NCBI GenBank assembly: GCA_946406645.1
Contig: CAMJLD010000001.1
Coordinates: 32,252 to 96,251 of the forward strand
Reading direction: 5' to 3'
DNA from: an uncultured Candidatus Saccharibacteria bacterium
GTDB taxonomy: Bacteria > Patescibacteriota > Saccharimonadia > Saccharimonadales > Saccharimonadaceae
DNA: 64,000 nt
This document shows positions 1 to 9,483 of this stretch, in pieces (position 1 is the stretch's first letter; each line of letters opens with the position of its first letter). A program made the position numbers and the translations under genes. A model generated the notes under the pieces. It ran no database searches, was not told the DNA's origin, and saw only the letters and a list, made by a program, of their open reading frames with translations.

Positions 1-1
1 T

Positions 2-457
2 GGCCAGAATCTCGTCAGTTGGTTCTCCGCGCCTAGCGCAACGAAGTTCCAGCAAAACGGCGGCCTCCAGGGCACAGATTTCATTTACCCAGCAGTTTAC
101 TTCGTTCTCGTCGTGATGTTTACCTACTTCTATACGAGCATCGTCTTCAACTCGAAGGAAATCGCCGAAAACCTTCAGAAGCAAGGCGGCTTCATTGAAG
201 GCGTACGCCCAGGCCTACAGACAGAGCGCTACTTTAGCCGCACCGTGAACCGTCTCAACCTCTTTGGCGCATTCGCACTCGGCATCATCGCAATGCTTCC
301 ATATATCGTTGACTATATCTTTATCCAGACCTTAGGTTACCCGATTGGTATCTCCGTGTCGGGTACTGGTCTCCTCATCGTCGTCACTGTTGCTCTCGAG
401 AATATACGCCAGATTAACTCTCGCGCCCTAATGGTTACCTACGACGATTATCAGTAG
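2..457 (+). CDS. secY: Preprotein translocase subunit SecY, C-terminal part (5' truncated by window edge)
   Basis: Frame open from base 2; GVRPGLQTERYFSRTVNRLNLFGAFALGIIAMLPY is typical SecY; followed by infA and ribosomal genes. Confidence 0.93.
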   Translation, partial: GQNLVSWFSAPSATKFQQNGGLQGTDFIYPAVYFVLVVMFTYFYTSIVFNSKEIAENLQKQGGFIEGVRPGLQTERYFSRTVNRLNLFGAFALGIIAMLPYIVDYIFIQTLGYPIGISVSGTGLLIVVTVALENIRQINSRALMVTYDDYQ

Positions 458-470
458 GAGTGATTCAGGG

Positions 471-1145
471 ATGGGCCTCAAAATCGATCGTAAAACACAA
501 ATCATCACGAAGGTGGTAGGCTTCAGCCTGCTTGGCATTCTGATTATCATTCTAGCGAAGATTTTCATCTGGGAACTCGGTTATTATCAGACCAAGACCG
601 TCGAGACGCGCCCGGGCGAGCAGCAAATCGTCCTCGAAATCGGCGATCCAGAAATGCCAGTAGAGACAGAACCGAGCGAGAAAGATATCAAGAATCACAG
701 AGCACCTGCCAATGCGCCACGCTATATCACGCTAAATAACAAGAAATCGCGCGTAATCAGCATCGCTATTGAGAATAACGTCATGCAGACGCCAGATAAC
801 ATCTACGACGTCAACTGGTACGCAAATACAGGCAATCCAGGCGGAGGTAAGAACATCTTCGTGAACGGCATCATTGCAGGCGAGACAGCCCAAGGTGCTT
901 TCTCGGGCCTCAGCGAGCTCGAGAAAGGAGCCGAAATCACCATTGAGAATGGCGAAGGCACCAAATTCAACTACACCGTAGATAAGAACGAAACAATTGA
1001 CCGCGAAGAGGCTAAAACCGTCCTTCCTAAGCTACAAACCGCCAAGAATAACAAAGAAACTCTCACTCTCATGGCATTGACACGCAAATCGCCGGAAAGC
1101 GCCACGCACGACGCCATCATTTTAGTCCAAGCAAAGCTAAAATAA
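471..1145 (+). CDS. Membrane-anchored sortase-fold protein lacking catalytic Cys/His (pseudo-sortase)
   Basis: N-terminal TM then sortase-like pattern (PRYITLNNKKSRVISIAI...DVNWYANTGNPGGGKNIFVNGIIAG...FSGLSELEKGAEITI...ETLTLMALT); no Cys in the 224 aa. Confidence 0.65.
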   Translation: MGLKIDRKTQIITKVVGFSLLGILIIILAKIFIWELGYYQTKTVETRPGEQQIVLEIGDPEMPVETEPSEKDIKNHRAPANAPRYITLNNKKSRVISIAIENNVMQTPDNIYDVNWYANTGNPGGGKNIFVNGIIAGETAQGAFSGLSELEKGAEITIENGEGTKFNYTVDKNETIDREEAKTVLPKLQTAKNNKETLTLMALTRKSPESATHDAIILVQAKLK

Positions 1146-1191
1146 CTCTTTACAAAAAGCATATTTTTTGCTACAATTTTACTTGTAATTT

Positions 1192-1473
1192 ATGGCTAGT
1201 CAAAAAAGATCGAAAAAGGTCGACAGGAAGGCCGATTCTTCGGCTGTTTCTAATAACCGGAAGGAAGTTATTAAACTTACCGGTAAGGTTGTTGAGGCGC
1301 TTCCGGGGACCAAATTTCGCATCGAACTTGAGAACGGCCATATTATTATTGGCCACATGTCTGGTAAAATGCGCAAGAATTATATCAGGCTGGTCCCGGG
1401 GGATAAGGTGGATGTTGAGTTGACTCCTTATGATCTAACTAAGGGCAGAATCAGCTACCGCCAAAAAGATTAA
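1192..1473 (+). CDS. infA: Translation initiation factor IF-1
   Basis: [60 protein letters not shown]. Confidence 0.97.
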   Translation: MASQKRSKKVDRKADSSAVSNNRKEVIKLTGKVVEALPGTKFRIELENGHIIIGHMSGKMRKNYIRLVPGDKVDVELTPYDLTKGRISYRQKD

Positions 1474-1560
1474 ATTTAACCGAAAACGCAACAAAAATCT
1501 CAAATATTATTTTGCGATATTTGCGATTTTAGTGTTTTCAGAAAGGTAATTTTCACTTAC

Positions 1561-1677
1561 ATGAAAGTTCGTGCTAGTGTAAAGAAAATTAGCCCTGATG
1601 ACATCATCGTTCGCCGCAAAGGTGTTCTACGTGTCATTAATAAGAAAAAACCTAAGAATAAACAAAGGCAGGGTTAA
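1561..1677 (+). CDS. rpmJ: 50S ribosomal protein L36 (bL36), Cys-free form; absent from ORF track
   Basis: Manual translation [38 protein letters not shown], between infA and rpsM. Confidence 0.95.
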   Translation: MKVRASVKKISPDDIIVRRKGVLRVINKKKPKNKQRQG

Positions 1678-1679
1678 GC

Positions 1680-2063
1680 ATGGCAAGAATCGCCGGTGTT
1701 ACCATTCCTAACGAAAAACAAGTGTGGATTGCACTTACTTCCGTCTATGGTATTGGACGCACCACGTCAAAAGCCATCCTTGCGGCGGCTAAAATTGAGC
1801 CGACCACTCGGGTGAAAGATCTCACCGAGGCTGATGAGCAAAAACTTAACGATATTATTTCCAAATATACCGTTGAAGGTGACCTCAAACGTCTCGTGAC
1901 CAACAATATTAAACGTATCAAGGATATCAATTCCTACAAGGGTCTCCGCCATAAGGCAGGTTTACCAGTCAACGGTCAGCGCACCCGCACGAATGCGCGC
2001 ACTCGCAAAGGTAAAGCAATCGCCGTCGGTGGCGCCCAACCAAAAGCAGCAAGTAAAACTTAG
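1680..2063 (+). CDS. rpsM: 30S ribosomal protein S13
   Basis: [26 protein letters not shown]...[18 protein letters not shown]. Confidence 0.97.
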   Translation: MARIAGVTIPNEKQVWIALTSVYGIGRTTSKAILAAAKIEPTTRVKDLTEADEQKLNDIISKYTVEGDLKRLVTNNIKRIKDINSYKGLRHKAGLPVNGQRTRTNARTRKGKAIAVGGAQPKAASKT

Positions 2064-2072
2064 GAGTAAACT

Positions 2073-2525
2073 ATGGCAGAAGATAAAGAAGTCAAAGACG
2101 CTCCTATCGTGGAGCAAGCCGCAGCTGAAGAGGCTCCAAAGGCAGCCGCAAAACGCGGCAAGAAGGGCAAGCGCATTGTCCAGGCTGGCGAAGCACACAT
2201 TCAGGCTACGTTTAACAACACCATCATCAGCGTAAGCGACAAGAAGGGCGAAATCATCGCTGCTTCCTCCGCTGGTGCAAATGGTTTCCGTGGTTCCAAG
2301 AAGGGTACTGCATACGCAGCCCAGGTAGCCGCGGAGAAAGTCGCAGAAATCGCCAAGCGCGATCATGGCATGAACAGTGTCGACGTCTTTGTCAAAGGCA
2401 TTGGTCTTGGCCGCGACAGCGCAATCCGCGCTTTCAGCGCGATGGGAATTTCCATCAATAGCATCACTGACGTAACCCCAGTTCCACATGGCGGTTGCCG
2501 TCCTAAAGGAGAAAGGAGACCATAA
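2073..2525 (+). CDS. rpsK: 30S ribosomal protein S11
   Basis: HIQATFNNTIISVSD...SSAGANGFRGSKKGTAYAAQVAAEK...DVTPVPHGGCRPKGERRP. Confidence 0.97.
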   Translation: MAEDKEVKDAPIVEQAAAEEAPKAAAKRGKKGKRIVQAGEAHIQATFNNTIISVSDKKGEIIAASSAGANGFRGSKKGTAYAAQVAAEKVAEIAKRDHGMNSVDVFVKGIGLGRDSAIRAFSAMGISINSITDVTPVPHGGCRPKGERRP

Positions 2526-3142
2526 TGGCACGTGATATTGCACCTGTCGGAAAACAATCTCGCCGTGAAGGTTATGCTCTCGCTCCAAAAGCGCAGAAAA
2601 TCATGGCAAAGAAGACCGGTATTCCTGGTCAGCACGCAGATATGCGTGTTCGCGGTGGTAGTCTTTATTTGACTCAGCTCCGCGAGAAGCAGAAGGTTCG
2701 CCGCATTTACGGCCTCCTCGAAAAACAATTCGCTAAGCTCATGCGCGAGGCACAGAGTGCCGAGGGTATGACCGGCGAAAAACTTCTAGAATATCTCGAA
2801 CGCCGCGCAGACAACGTTGTCTACCGTGCAGGCTTCGCGACTACTCGCCGCGCCGCACGTCAGCTCGTCTCTCACGGTCACTTCACCCTTAACGGTAAGC
2901 GTATCGATATTCCATCCATCCGCCTATCCGCTGGTGACGTCCTCGAGGTTCGTCCAAAGTCAAAGAAAAACAGTTATTTCGTAAACTTAGCAAACATCGC
3001 CGGTGCTGCTAGCCAGGCACCTCTCTCTTGGGTGAAAGGCGACGTTAAGAATATGAAGATCGAAATCACTGGTACACCTAAGCGCGAAGAAGCTGAGGTG
3101 GGCATTAACGAACAATTAATCGTCGAGTATTACTCGCGCTAA
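2525..3142 (+). CDS. rpsD: 30S ribosomal protein S4 (no N-terminal zinc cysteines)
   Basis: PGQHADMRVRGGSLYLTQLREKQKVRRIYGLLEKQF and S4 domain RADNVVYRAGFATTRRAARQLVSHGHFTLNGKRIDIPS. Confidence 0.97.
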   Translation: MARDIAPVGKQSRREGYALAPKAQKIMAKKTGIPGQHADMRVRGGSLYLTQLREKQKVRRIYGLLEKQFAKLMREAQSAEGMTGEKLLEYLERRADNVVYRAGFATTRRAARQLVSHGHFTLNGKRIDIPSIRLSAGDVLEVRPKSKKNSYFVNLANIAGAASQAPLSWVKGDVKNMKIEITGTPKREEAEVGINEQLIVEYYSR

Positions 3143-3154
3143 AGAAGGAGAAGT

Positions 3155-4078
3155 ATGACAAAAGTAATTCACGAAGCAGAGCTAGCAGAAATCAAGGATC
3201 TTGGTGAAAACAGCGCAAGCTTTGTTATCAAGCCACTTTACTACGGCTATGGTAACACTCTTGGTAATTCACTCCGTCGTGTTCTTCTTTCTAGCATCAA
3301 AGGCGCTGCCATCACTGCTTTCCGCATTGAAGGTACCACCCATGAATTCAGCGCAATCCCAGGCATCGCCGAGGATACCGTTGATATCATGCTCAACCTC
3401 AAGAACATCCATGTGAAGTCTCACAGCGATGCTCCTGTCGAGATTCATCTCGAGAAGAAGGGCGCTGGTGTTGTCAAAGCTGGCGACATCAAGCTTCCAG
3501 CAGAGGTTGAAATTGCAAACCCACAGCAGGTTATTTGTACCATCGATGATCCAAAGTTCACCCTCAAGATGGACATGGTCGTCGACACCGGTCGCGGTTA
3601 CCTCAGCATCGAACAGTCTGGTGCAGAGCGCGTTCACAACGATATGATCGCACTTGACGCTGTCTTTACGCCAGTCCTACGCGTTCGCTACAACGCCGAG
3701 AACACTCGTGTCGGTCAGGATACGAATCTTCAACAGCTCACCCTCACCATCGACACCGATGGCACCATCACCCCACGTGAGGCTTTCGAGGAAGCTGCTG
3801 CTATTCTAGTCAATCAGTATAAGGCTCTTGCCGGTAGCACCACGGTCGAATCCGCACCAGCACCTACCGCAGCAGCCGCAGAAGACGAGTCTGGTCTTAT
3901 GCTCCCAATCGAGGAGCTCGGCCTCAGCGCACGTACTGCGAATGCATTGCTTAACAATGACATTCACACCGTCCGCGACCTCGTCGTATTATCAGAAAGC
4001 GATCTCAAAGAGCTCAAGGGCTTCGGCGCTAAGGCTCTCGATGAAGTTCGCGAAAAACTTACGGAGTTAAAGATTTAA
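3155..4078 (+). CDS. rpoA: DNA-directed RNA polymerase alpha subunit
   Basis: NTLGNSLRRVLLSSIKGAAIT; C-terminal LGLSARTANALLNNDIHTVRDL...LKGFGAKALDEV. Confidence 0.97.
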   Translation: MTKVIHEAELAEIKDLGENSASFVIKPLYYGYGNTLGNSLRRVLLSSIKGAAITAFRIEGTTHEFSAIPGIAEDTVDIMLNLKNIHVKSHSDAPVEIHLEKKGAGVVKAGDIKLPAEVEIANPQQVICTIDDPKFTLKMDMVVDTGRGYLSIEQSGAERVHNDMIALDAVFTPVLRVRYNAENTRVGQDTNLQQLTLTIDTDGTITPREAFEEAAAILVNQYKALAGSTTVESAPAPTAAAAEDESGLMLPIEELGLSARTANALLNNDIHTVRDLVVLSESDLKELKGFGAKALDEVREKLTELKI

Positions 4079-4507
4079 ATGCATCGTCATGGTTATAAAG
4101 GGCGCAAGTTCGGTCGCGAAACCGACCAACGCACTGCACTAACACGCGGTCTGATGCGCTCCTTGTTTAAGAACAAATCGATTAGCACCACCTTGGCGAA
4201 AGCAAAAGAAATCCGTCGCCCAGCAGAGAAGCTCATCACCATCGCAAAGAAGGGTGATCTCGCTTCTCGCCGCCTCGTTATTGCACGTATCAACGATCAG
4301 TTGATCGGCAACGAGCTCGTCGACGTTATTGCTCCTCAGCTCAAGCGCAACAGCGGCTATCTACGCATCGAGCGTACTGGTTTCCGCCGCGGCGACAACG
4401 CTGAGATGGCAACGATTTCCTTTGTAGACGAAATCAAGGAAGCTAAATCCGAGCCAAAGGCAAAGGCAGAGCCAAAAGCGAAGCCAGCCAAGAAGGAGAC
4501 TAAGTAA
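4079..4507 (+). CDS. rplQ: 50S ribosomal protein L17
   Basis: MHRHGYKGRKFGRETDQRTALTRGLMRSL. Confidence 0.96.
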   Translation: MHRHGYKGRKFGRETDQRTALTRGLMRSLFKNKSISTTLAKAKEIRRPAEKLITIAKKGDLASRRLVIARINDQLIGNELVDVIAPQLKRNSGYLRIERTGFRRGDNAEMATISFVDEIKEAKSEPKAKAEPKAKPAKKETK

Positions 4508-4932
4508 TGAAAACTTACAGCCAAAAGTCCTCCGAAATTAAGCGCGAATGGTGGATTATCGACGCTAGCGTTATGCCACTCGGCAAGCTCGCAGTCGTAA
4601 TCGCCGACAAGCTTATGGGCAAGTCAAAGGTTACTTATACCCCACATATCGATAACGGTGACTATGTCGTCGTCATCAACGCCAAGGACCTCAAGGTTAC
4701 TGGTGACAAGATGACCGATAAGCACTACTATCGCCACTCTGGTTTCCCAGGCGGTCTTACTGACCTCACCCTCGCGGAAATCATCGAGAAGGATCCTAGC
4801 CTCGCAATCGAGCAGGCAGTGAAGGGTATGATGCCAAAGAATAAACTAGCAGCTGATCGCCTCGCACGTCTTCGCGTCTTCAACGGCGCAGAGCATGCAC
4901 ACACGGCACAACAGCCAAAGGAGATTAAGTAA
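4507..4932 (+). CDS. rplM: 50S ribosomal protein L13
   Basis: WWIIDASVMPLGKLAVVIADKLMGKSKVTYTPHIDNGDYVVVINA. Confidence 0.96.
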   Translation: MKTYSQKSSEIKREWWIIDASVMPLGKLAVVIADKLMGKSKVTYTPHIDNGDYVVVINAKDLKVTGDKMTDKHYYRHSGFPGGLTDLTLAEIIEKDPSLAIEQAVKGMMPKNKLAADRLARLRVFNGAEHAHTAQQPKEIK

Positions 4933-5336
4933 TGCCAGCTAAGAACGCAAAATACACCTACGGTGACGGTAGCCGCAAGGCCGCAACCGCAACCGCACGC
5001 CTCTACAAGGGCAAGGGTGATATCACGATCAACGGCAAGCCAGCTCTTGAATTCCTCTCCGGAAACAAGACTCTCATGGCCGAGGTCACTGATCCACTCG
5101 CTCTCACTCAGAAGCAAAAAGAATACGACATCACCATCCTCGTTAAGGGCGGTGGCGTCGCAGGCCAGGTTGACGCTATCAAGCTCGCTATCTCTCGCGC
5201 ACTCGTTGCAGAGTTCCCAGAATTCCGCCCAGTGCTCAAGAAGGCCGGCCTCATGAAGCGCGACCCACGCGAAAAAGAGCGCAAACACTACGGTCTCCGC
5301 AGTGCTCGCAAACGCGAACAGTTCTCCAAGCGTTAA
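4932..5336 (+). CDS. rpsI: 30S ribosomal protein S9
   Basis: GDGSRKAATATARLYKGKGDITING...DPREKERKHYGLRSARKREQFSKR. Confidence 0.97.
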   Translation: MPAKNAKYTYGDGSRKAATATARLYKGKGDITINGKPALEFLSGNKTLMAEVTDPLALTQKQKEYDITILVKGGGVAGQVDAIKLAISRALVAEFPEFRPVLKKAGLMKRDPREKERKHYGLRSARKREQFSKR

Positions 5337-5354
5337 TCCGCTTCTGGAACAACA

Positions 5355-5386
5355 AAAATACCACTCCTTTGGGAGTGGTATTTTGT
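5355..5386 (+). terminator. Rho-independent terminator of the ribosomal operon
   Basis: ATACCACTCC-TTTG-GGAGTGGTAT followed by T-rich tract. Confidence 0.85.
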
Positions 5387-5398
5387 ATATCGAAAGTG

Positions 5399-6301
5399 TT
5401 ATTCGACAGTAACTTCCTTAACCTCGGTAACCTCGAACTTTGCGGTCTTGAGATCGTCAAGCTTGCTGGTATAACCAGAGTTAAAGACTTTCTCTTCGCC
5501 AGTTTCACCTGGTTCAAGAAGGTCAGAGTAGAAGTAGTCGGTAGCAATCTGCTTGCCATCAGCATCTACAGCCTTGAAGTAAACAGCAAACTTAATCTTA
5601 TATTCACTGCTCTTATTCGTAATCTTCACAGGAAGCTTGTAGTTGTAATAGGTATAGAAGCGGCTACCGGATTCTTCAACTTCGAATTCACCGATTTCGA
5701 CATCATATTCGCCCTTTACGGTATTATTTAGCATTTCCTTACAGCCACTAATCTTATCGTTAAGATTTTCAAGGCTGTCAGCAATCTTCTTGAAGTTGTC
5801 AGAAAGCTCACGAGTCTTACCGGTGCCGAGCGCCTCTGCGGCTGCTTCGCCAGTATGATATTCGATATTCTTTACGGATTCATAAACATCCTTATCGATG
5901 CCGAAGGTATCCTTCAAACACTTATCATGAAGCTCATTCGTACGTTTCTCGCTGCTACTATAGTAGCTCATACCGGCATCACTATAAATCGTGCGGAATG
6001 AACTTTCAAACTTATTAGCGGCGCTAACGGCTGCCTGACCGTTTTCTGTGTACTTTTCAATCGCTTCTGCGGTCATATTTGAATTAATGACCAAGAATAC
6101 GATGAGGCCGGCAATGCCGAGCACTACAACGGCAATGATAATCCAGAACCATGCCTTCTTGTAGAAGGTGATAGGTTTGCGATTTGGGTTTGGTTTAGAG
6201 TTCCCACCGAGGACACTCTGCTCTCCACTAGCAGCAGGTTTAGATTCTTTTGCTTCTGGAGCTTTTTTCTTATTCTGGGCAAAGATATTTTCTTCAGCCA
6301 T
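5399..6301 (-). CDS. Single-TM envelope protein, unknown function
   Basis: TM FWIIIAVVVLGIAGLIVFLVI after a polar N-terminus; upstream AAGGAG SD. Confidence 0.75.
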   Translation of the reverse strand: MAEENIFAQNKKKAPEAKESKPAASGEQSVLGGNSKPNPNRKPITFYKKAWFWIIIAVVVLGIAGLIVFLVINSNMTAEAIEKYTENGQAAVSAANKFESSFRTIYSDAGMSYYSSSEKRTNELHDKCLKDTFGIDKDVYESVKNIEYHTGEAAAEALGTGKTRELSDNFKKIADSLENLNDKISGCKEMLNNTVKGEYDVEIGEFEVEESGSRFYTYYNYKLPVKITNKSSEYKIKFAVYFKAVDADGKQIATDYFYSDLLEPGETGEEKVFNSGYTSKLDDLKTAKFEVTEVKEVTVE

Positions 6302-6346
6302 ATATTCTCCTTAGTTATAGGAATAGTATAACATAAGGGGAAAAAT

Positions 6347-7009
6347 CTAGCAGTTATTGAACTCGTATACTTTATTGATAATATCTGGATTCCCGCCGTT
6401 ATCCTTAATAAGGCCACGAACCGCTTCAAGAATTTCCTTGGCGGCAGTGTCATTTTCAGCGCAAGCATACTCGCGAACATAAAGATTACGGTCAAGGCTG
6501 TAGCGATAAAGGCTATACTTATAGCCACTTTGGGTTGTGCCTTCATACGGCAAAAGCTTCCCGAGAACCTTCTCTAGGGTATCATCAAATTCTCCGTCAC
6601 CACCTTCGCAGAAAGTATTCGGATACTTCGTCTCCGCCAGAGATGGACAAGCGACGACAATGGTCTTCTGCTCCGGATTGATACGGATGCGATAGGTTTG
6701 CTCGATAGAGTCGACATCGATAAGCGTCGAAACGAAGCCGCTCTCAGTACGCATAGCGGAAGAAGTGCGAATCGTAATCTCCGAATTCGGATTATAATTA
6801 TGATTCTTAAGAAAGCTATACATGGTCTTGCGAATCTTCGTCATCGCCTCATTGTCGATAATGGAGCCGGTAGAATAATTGACTACTTGCGCCTCATTGA
6901 GATTAAGATGCTGCGACAGAGAAAAGAGGAAAATAATCAAAACAATACCAAACACGACAAAAGAGAAGGAAACTGCGCTGACCCGATTGCGATAATTATC
7001 GTGATTCAT
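6347..7009 (-). CDS. Single-TM envelope protein, unknown function
   Basis: N-terminal TM VSFSFVVFGIVLIIFLFSL; abuts the hydrolase gene. Confidence 0.75.
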   Translation of the reverse strand: MNHDNYRNRVSAVSFSFVVFGIVLIIFLFSLSQHLNLNEAQVVNYSTGSIIDNEAMTKIRKTMYSFLKNHNYNPNSEITIRTSSAMRTESGFVSTLIDVDSIEQTYRIRINPEQKTIVVACPSLAETKYPNTFCEGGDGEFDDTLEKVLGKLLPYEGTTQSGYKYSLYRYSLDRNLYVREYACAENDTAAKEILEAVRGLIKDNGGNPDIINKVYEFNNC

Positions 7010-9483
7010 TATTTAATCTTCCTATAAATATTATATTTGCACTGATCCCAGCCACCGCTGATATCTCTAGTGATATCCATATCACCGCGCGCGTCGGCCA
7101 TTGGCGAACGGCTGCCAAGAGAAGCGGAAGCATACTCACTCTCAAAGCCATCAACTTTACCAACATAAATCAAGATATGACCGCAGCCCGACTCAGTACC
7201 GTCCTTATTAGTACGCGTACCGTGGTTCGTAATCAAAACATCACCAGCCTGTGCTTTCGTGGCGCCACTAGTCAAATCATCGTTGATGAGTTTCCAGTCG
7301 TCACGCTTAGACGTACCATTACTATCATATTCCTGATACCACGTGCCGCTCGGGGGGAAATCCTTATCCCAACCACTTTCAATTAAGAGCAGACCAACGA
7401 AGCCACCACAGTCATTGCCATTGTAGCCACCATGGCGATAGCTCGTGCTATTAATAAGCTCGGTATACTTTGGCATTTGCTCGGTGTAAGGGGAGCCCAT
7501 ATATTTTGGCCAAGCAATTTCCTTTAGTAGCGACCAGAGCGCTTGCACGTTGCCGGAAGCGCCATTCGCACATACCGCGCTATTCTCAGCCTGAAGGGCC
7601 GCAATACCATTGCTCACATTATTCCAAACATCGGACGAAATAGGCGCATGGTTCACGCCAGTAGGGAAGGAAAGCCCCGCCTCAATGCTGATCGCATTCA
7701 TGAGTTTAGCGAGATACTTCCAGCCAGACTCGGAAATCGAATCTTTCTTTCTAAGATCTGGCGTGCCGCTAGTAGAATCATATCCAATAATCGCAATCTG
7801 GATACCGGCCTCTTTGGCGTCAGTAGAACCAGCAGCCGCAGCCTTATAGATTGAACCATGCTGATAGGTCTTCAATTTAGCCAAGTCGACAGTGAAATGC
7901 GGGACGGCACCCGAGCCACTATAAATATTTAAGATACTATTCGTTTCGCCCGCAGACGAACCAGTGACATAGAGCGAGATTTTATTCGGGCCCTTGCCGG
8001 TGCCGCTTGGCGAATCCGTAGTATAGTCAGTGCCAAATGAAGTCTTCAGGCCAGAGACGCCAGTAGAGGTTGCGATTTCCTTCGTATAGCCCTCGAAGGT
8101 CTTAATCCAGCCACTATCCCAATCGGCCGCAGAGCCACTCTTGCCAACCGAAGTGCCAGCAGATGCCGCTAGAACGCTCGAAGTAGGAGGATCAGTCTCA
8201 AGATAGCCATAGGCCTTATTACTCTTAACACCAGGGGAGCGATAATCCCAGAACATCATAGTAACGCTGCCGCTCGTAATCTTCGTGATACCGCGAAGGA
8301 TTTTGCTCGAATCGTTCGCTGAGACGCTCTGACCATTATTCGTGAGCGTAGCGCTGTTGAGACCGGCAACCTCCACGTTAACCTGAGCCGGCATGATACG
8401 ATTGCCTTTCACAATAATATCCTTGACGGCGTTCGTGAGAGTATCATTCGTAAAGGTGCTCTTTTCGTCTTCACCCTCTACGTATTTGCCACCGAGCAAA
8501 CCCTTGATAAGAGCTTTCGCATCGGCATCCTTATTATCTTTCTCGAACACATTCATCTTGAAGGAAAGAACCGACTTCGCCTCAGCCTCATTCGAAATGA
8601 TATTTTCATTGCCGAGCACCATCTGCGCAACGTATTTCACCTGCGAATCGGAAAGCGCATAAGCCTTACCGGGATAGTTCTGATAGGTCTGAACAATGCT
8701 ATTCGGATCACAACAAGTGCTACTGCTACCACCGCCAGCCCCAGCAGAAAGCTTACCGGCATACTGATTATAGAATTTCACGGCATGGCTACGACGATTG
8801 GCAACATCCTGCCAATTGCTACTACTACCTTGGCCAGAATAATACTCGATACCTTGGCTACCGCCAATTGCGCCCTCGAAGTGAATCACGAACACCTCTG
8901 CAGCATATTCAGGCTCATGCTCAGAACCAGCGCCGGTCTGAATTTCTTCGCGCCAATCTTTCCAGCCCGCCTTCTGACGCTCTACGGACCATTTCTCCCA
9001 AGCATATTCGAACTGGATAAGCGCAAGCCTGTCTTTAATATCGTCTGGAATATCCTTATCGCTAAAACGATACTTCGGGTCAAGATATTCGCCCATACCT
9101 TGGCTTTCGATCGTATCAAACATCTCTTTTGCATAGCCGGCATTTTTATTCATCTGGAACAAGCCCCAATAAGTATAATCTGTAGCATCAGCTTCTGTAA
9201 TTATGAAGCTAGACTCCTGCTGAATATTGCCAAGCACGCCGGCCGTTTGAGCCTCGCTTAGGCCTTTGCCCCTGAAATAATTCCAAGCCTTTTCCTGAAT
9301 ATTATCGCCAGAAAGACTATCGGAAGCGCCGCTATAGACACATTCCTCTGGATTATAGAAAGTAATATTGTTATTTGCAAAATGCTCGATATAATCGTCG
9401 AGAACCGCAAAAGCTGGATGCACAATCATAATTGCAGACAATAGAGAAGCGGATACAATTGGCAAAATAATCTTTTTACTCAT
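7009..9483 (-). CDS. Secreted two-domain cell-wall hydrolase (N-terminal phage-tail-lysozyme-like, C-terminal NlpC/P60/CHAP-like)
   Basis: Signal peptide; IQEKAWNYFRGKGLSEAQTAGVLGNIQQESSF; C-terminal NGNDCGGFVGLLL...AQAGDVLITNHG...GCGHILIYVG. Confidence 0.75.
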   Translation of the reverse strand: MSKKIILPIVSASLLSAIMIVHPAFAVLDDYIEHFANNNITFYNPEECVYSGASDSLSGDNIQEKAWNYFRGKGLSEAQTAGVLGNIQQESSFIITEADATDYTYWGLFQMNKNAGYAKEMFDTIESQGMGEYLDPKYRFSDKDIPDDIKDRLALIQFEYAWEKWSVERQKAGWKDWREEIQTGAGSEHEPEYAAEVFVIHFEGAIGGSQGIEYYSGQGSSSNWQDVANRRSHAVKFYNQYAGKLSAGAGGGSSSTCCDPNSIVQTYQNYPGKAYALSDSQVKYVAQMVLGNENIISNEAEAKSVLSFKMNVFEKDNKDADAKALIKGLLGGKYVEGEDEKSTFTNDTLTNAVKDIIVKGNRIMPAQVNVEVAGLNSATLTNNGQSVSANDSSKILRGITKITSGSVTMMFWDYRSPGVKSNKAYGYLETDPPTSSVLAASAGTSVGKSGSAADWDSGWIKTFEGYTKEIATSTGVSGLKTSFGTDYTTDSPSGTGKGPNKISLYVTGSSAGETNSILNIYSGSGAVPHFTVDLAKLKTYQHGSIYKAAAAGSTDAKEAGIQIAIIGYDSTSGTPDLRKKDSISESGWKYLAKLMNAISIEAGLSFPTGVNHAPISSDVWNNVSNGIAALQAENSAVCANGASGNVQALWSLLKEIAWPKYMGSPYTEQMPKYTELINSTSYRHGGYNGNDCGGFVGLLLIESGWDKDFPPSGTWYQEYDSNGTSKRDDWKLINDDLTSGATKAQAGDVLITNHGTRTNKDGTESGCGHILIYVGKVDGFESEYASASLGSRSPMADARGDMDITRDISGGWDQCKYNIYRKIK

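Noticed and set aside
1962-2588. 208-aa minus ORF opposite rpsK
   Set aside because: Antisense shadow of a ribosomal protein gene; low-complexity translation, no RBS
4728-5288. 186-aa minus ORF opposite rplM/rpsI
   Set aside because: Antisense to two certain ribosomal genes
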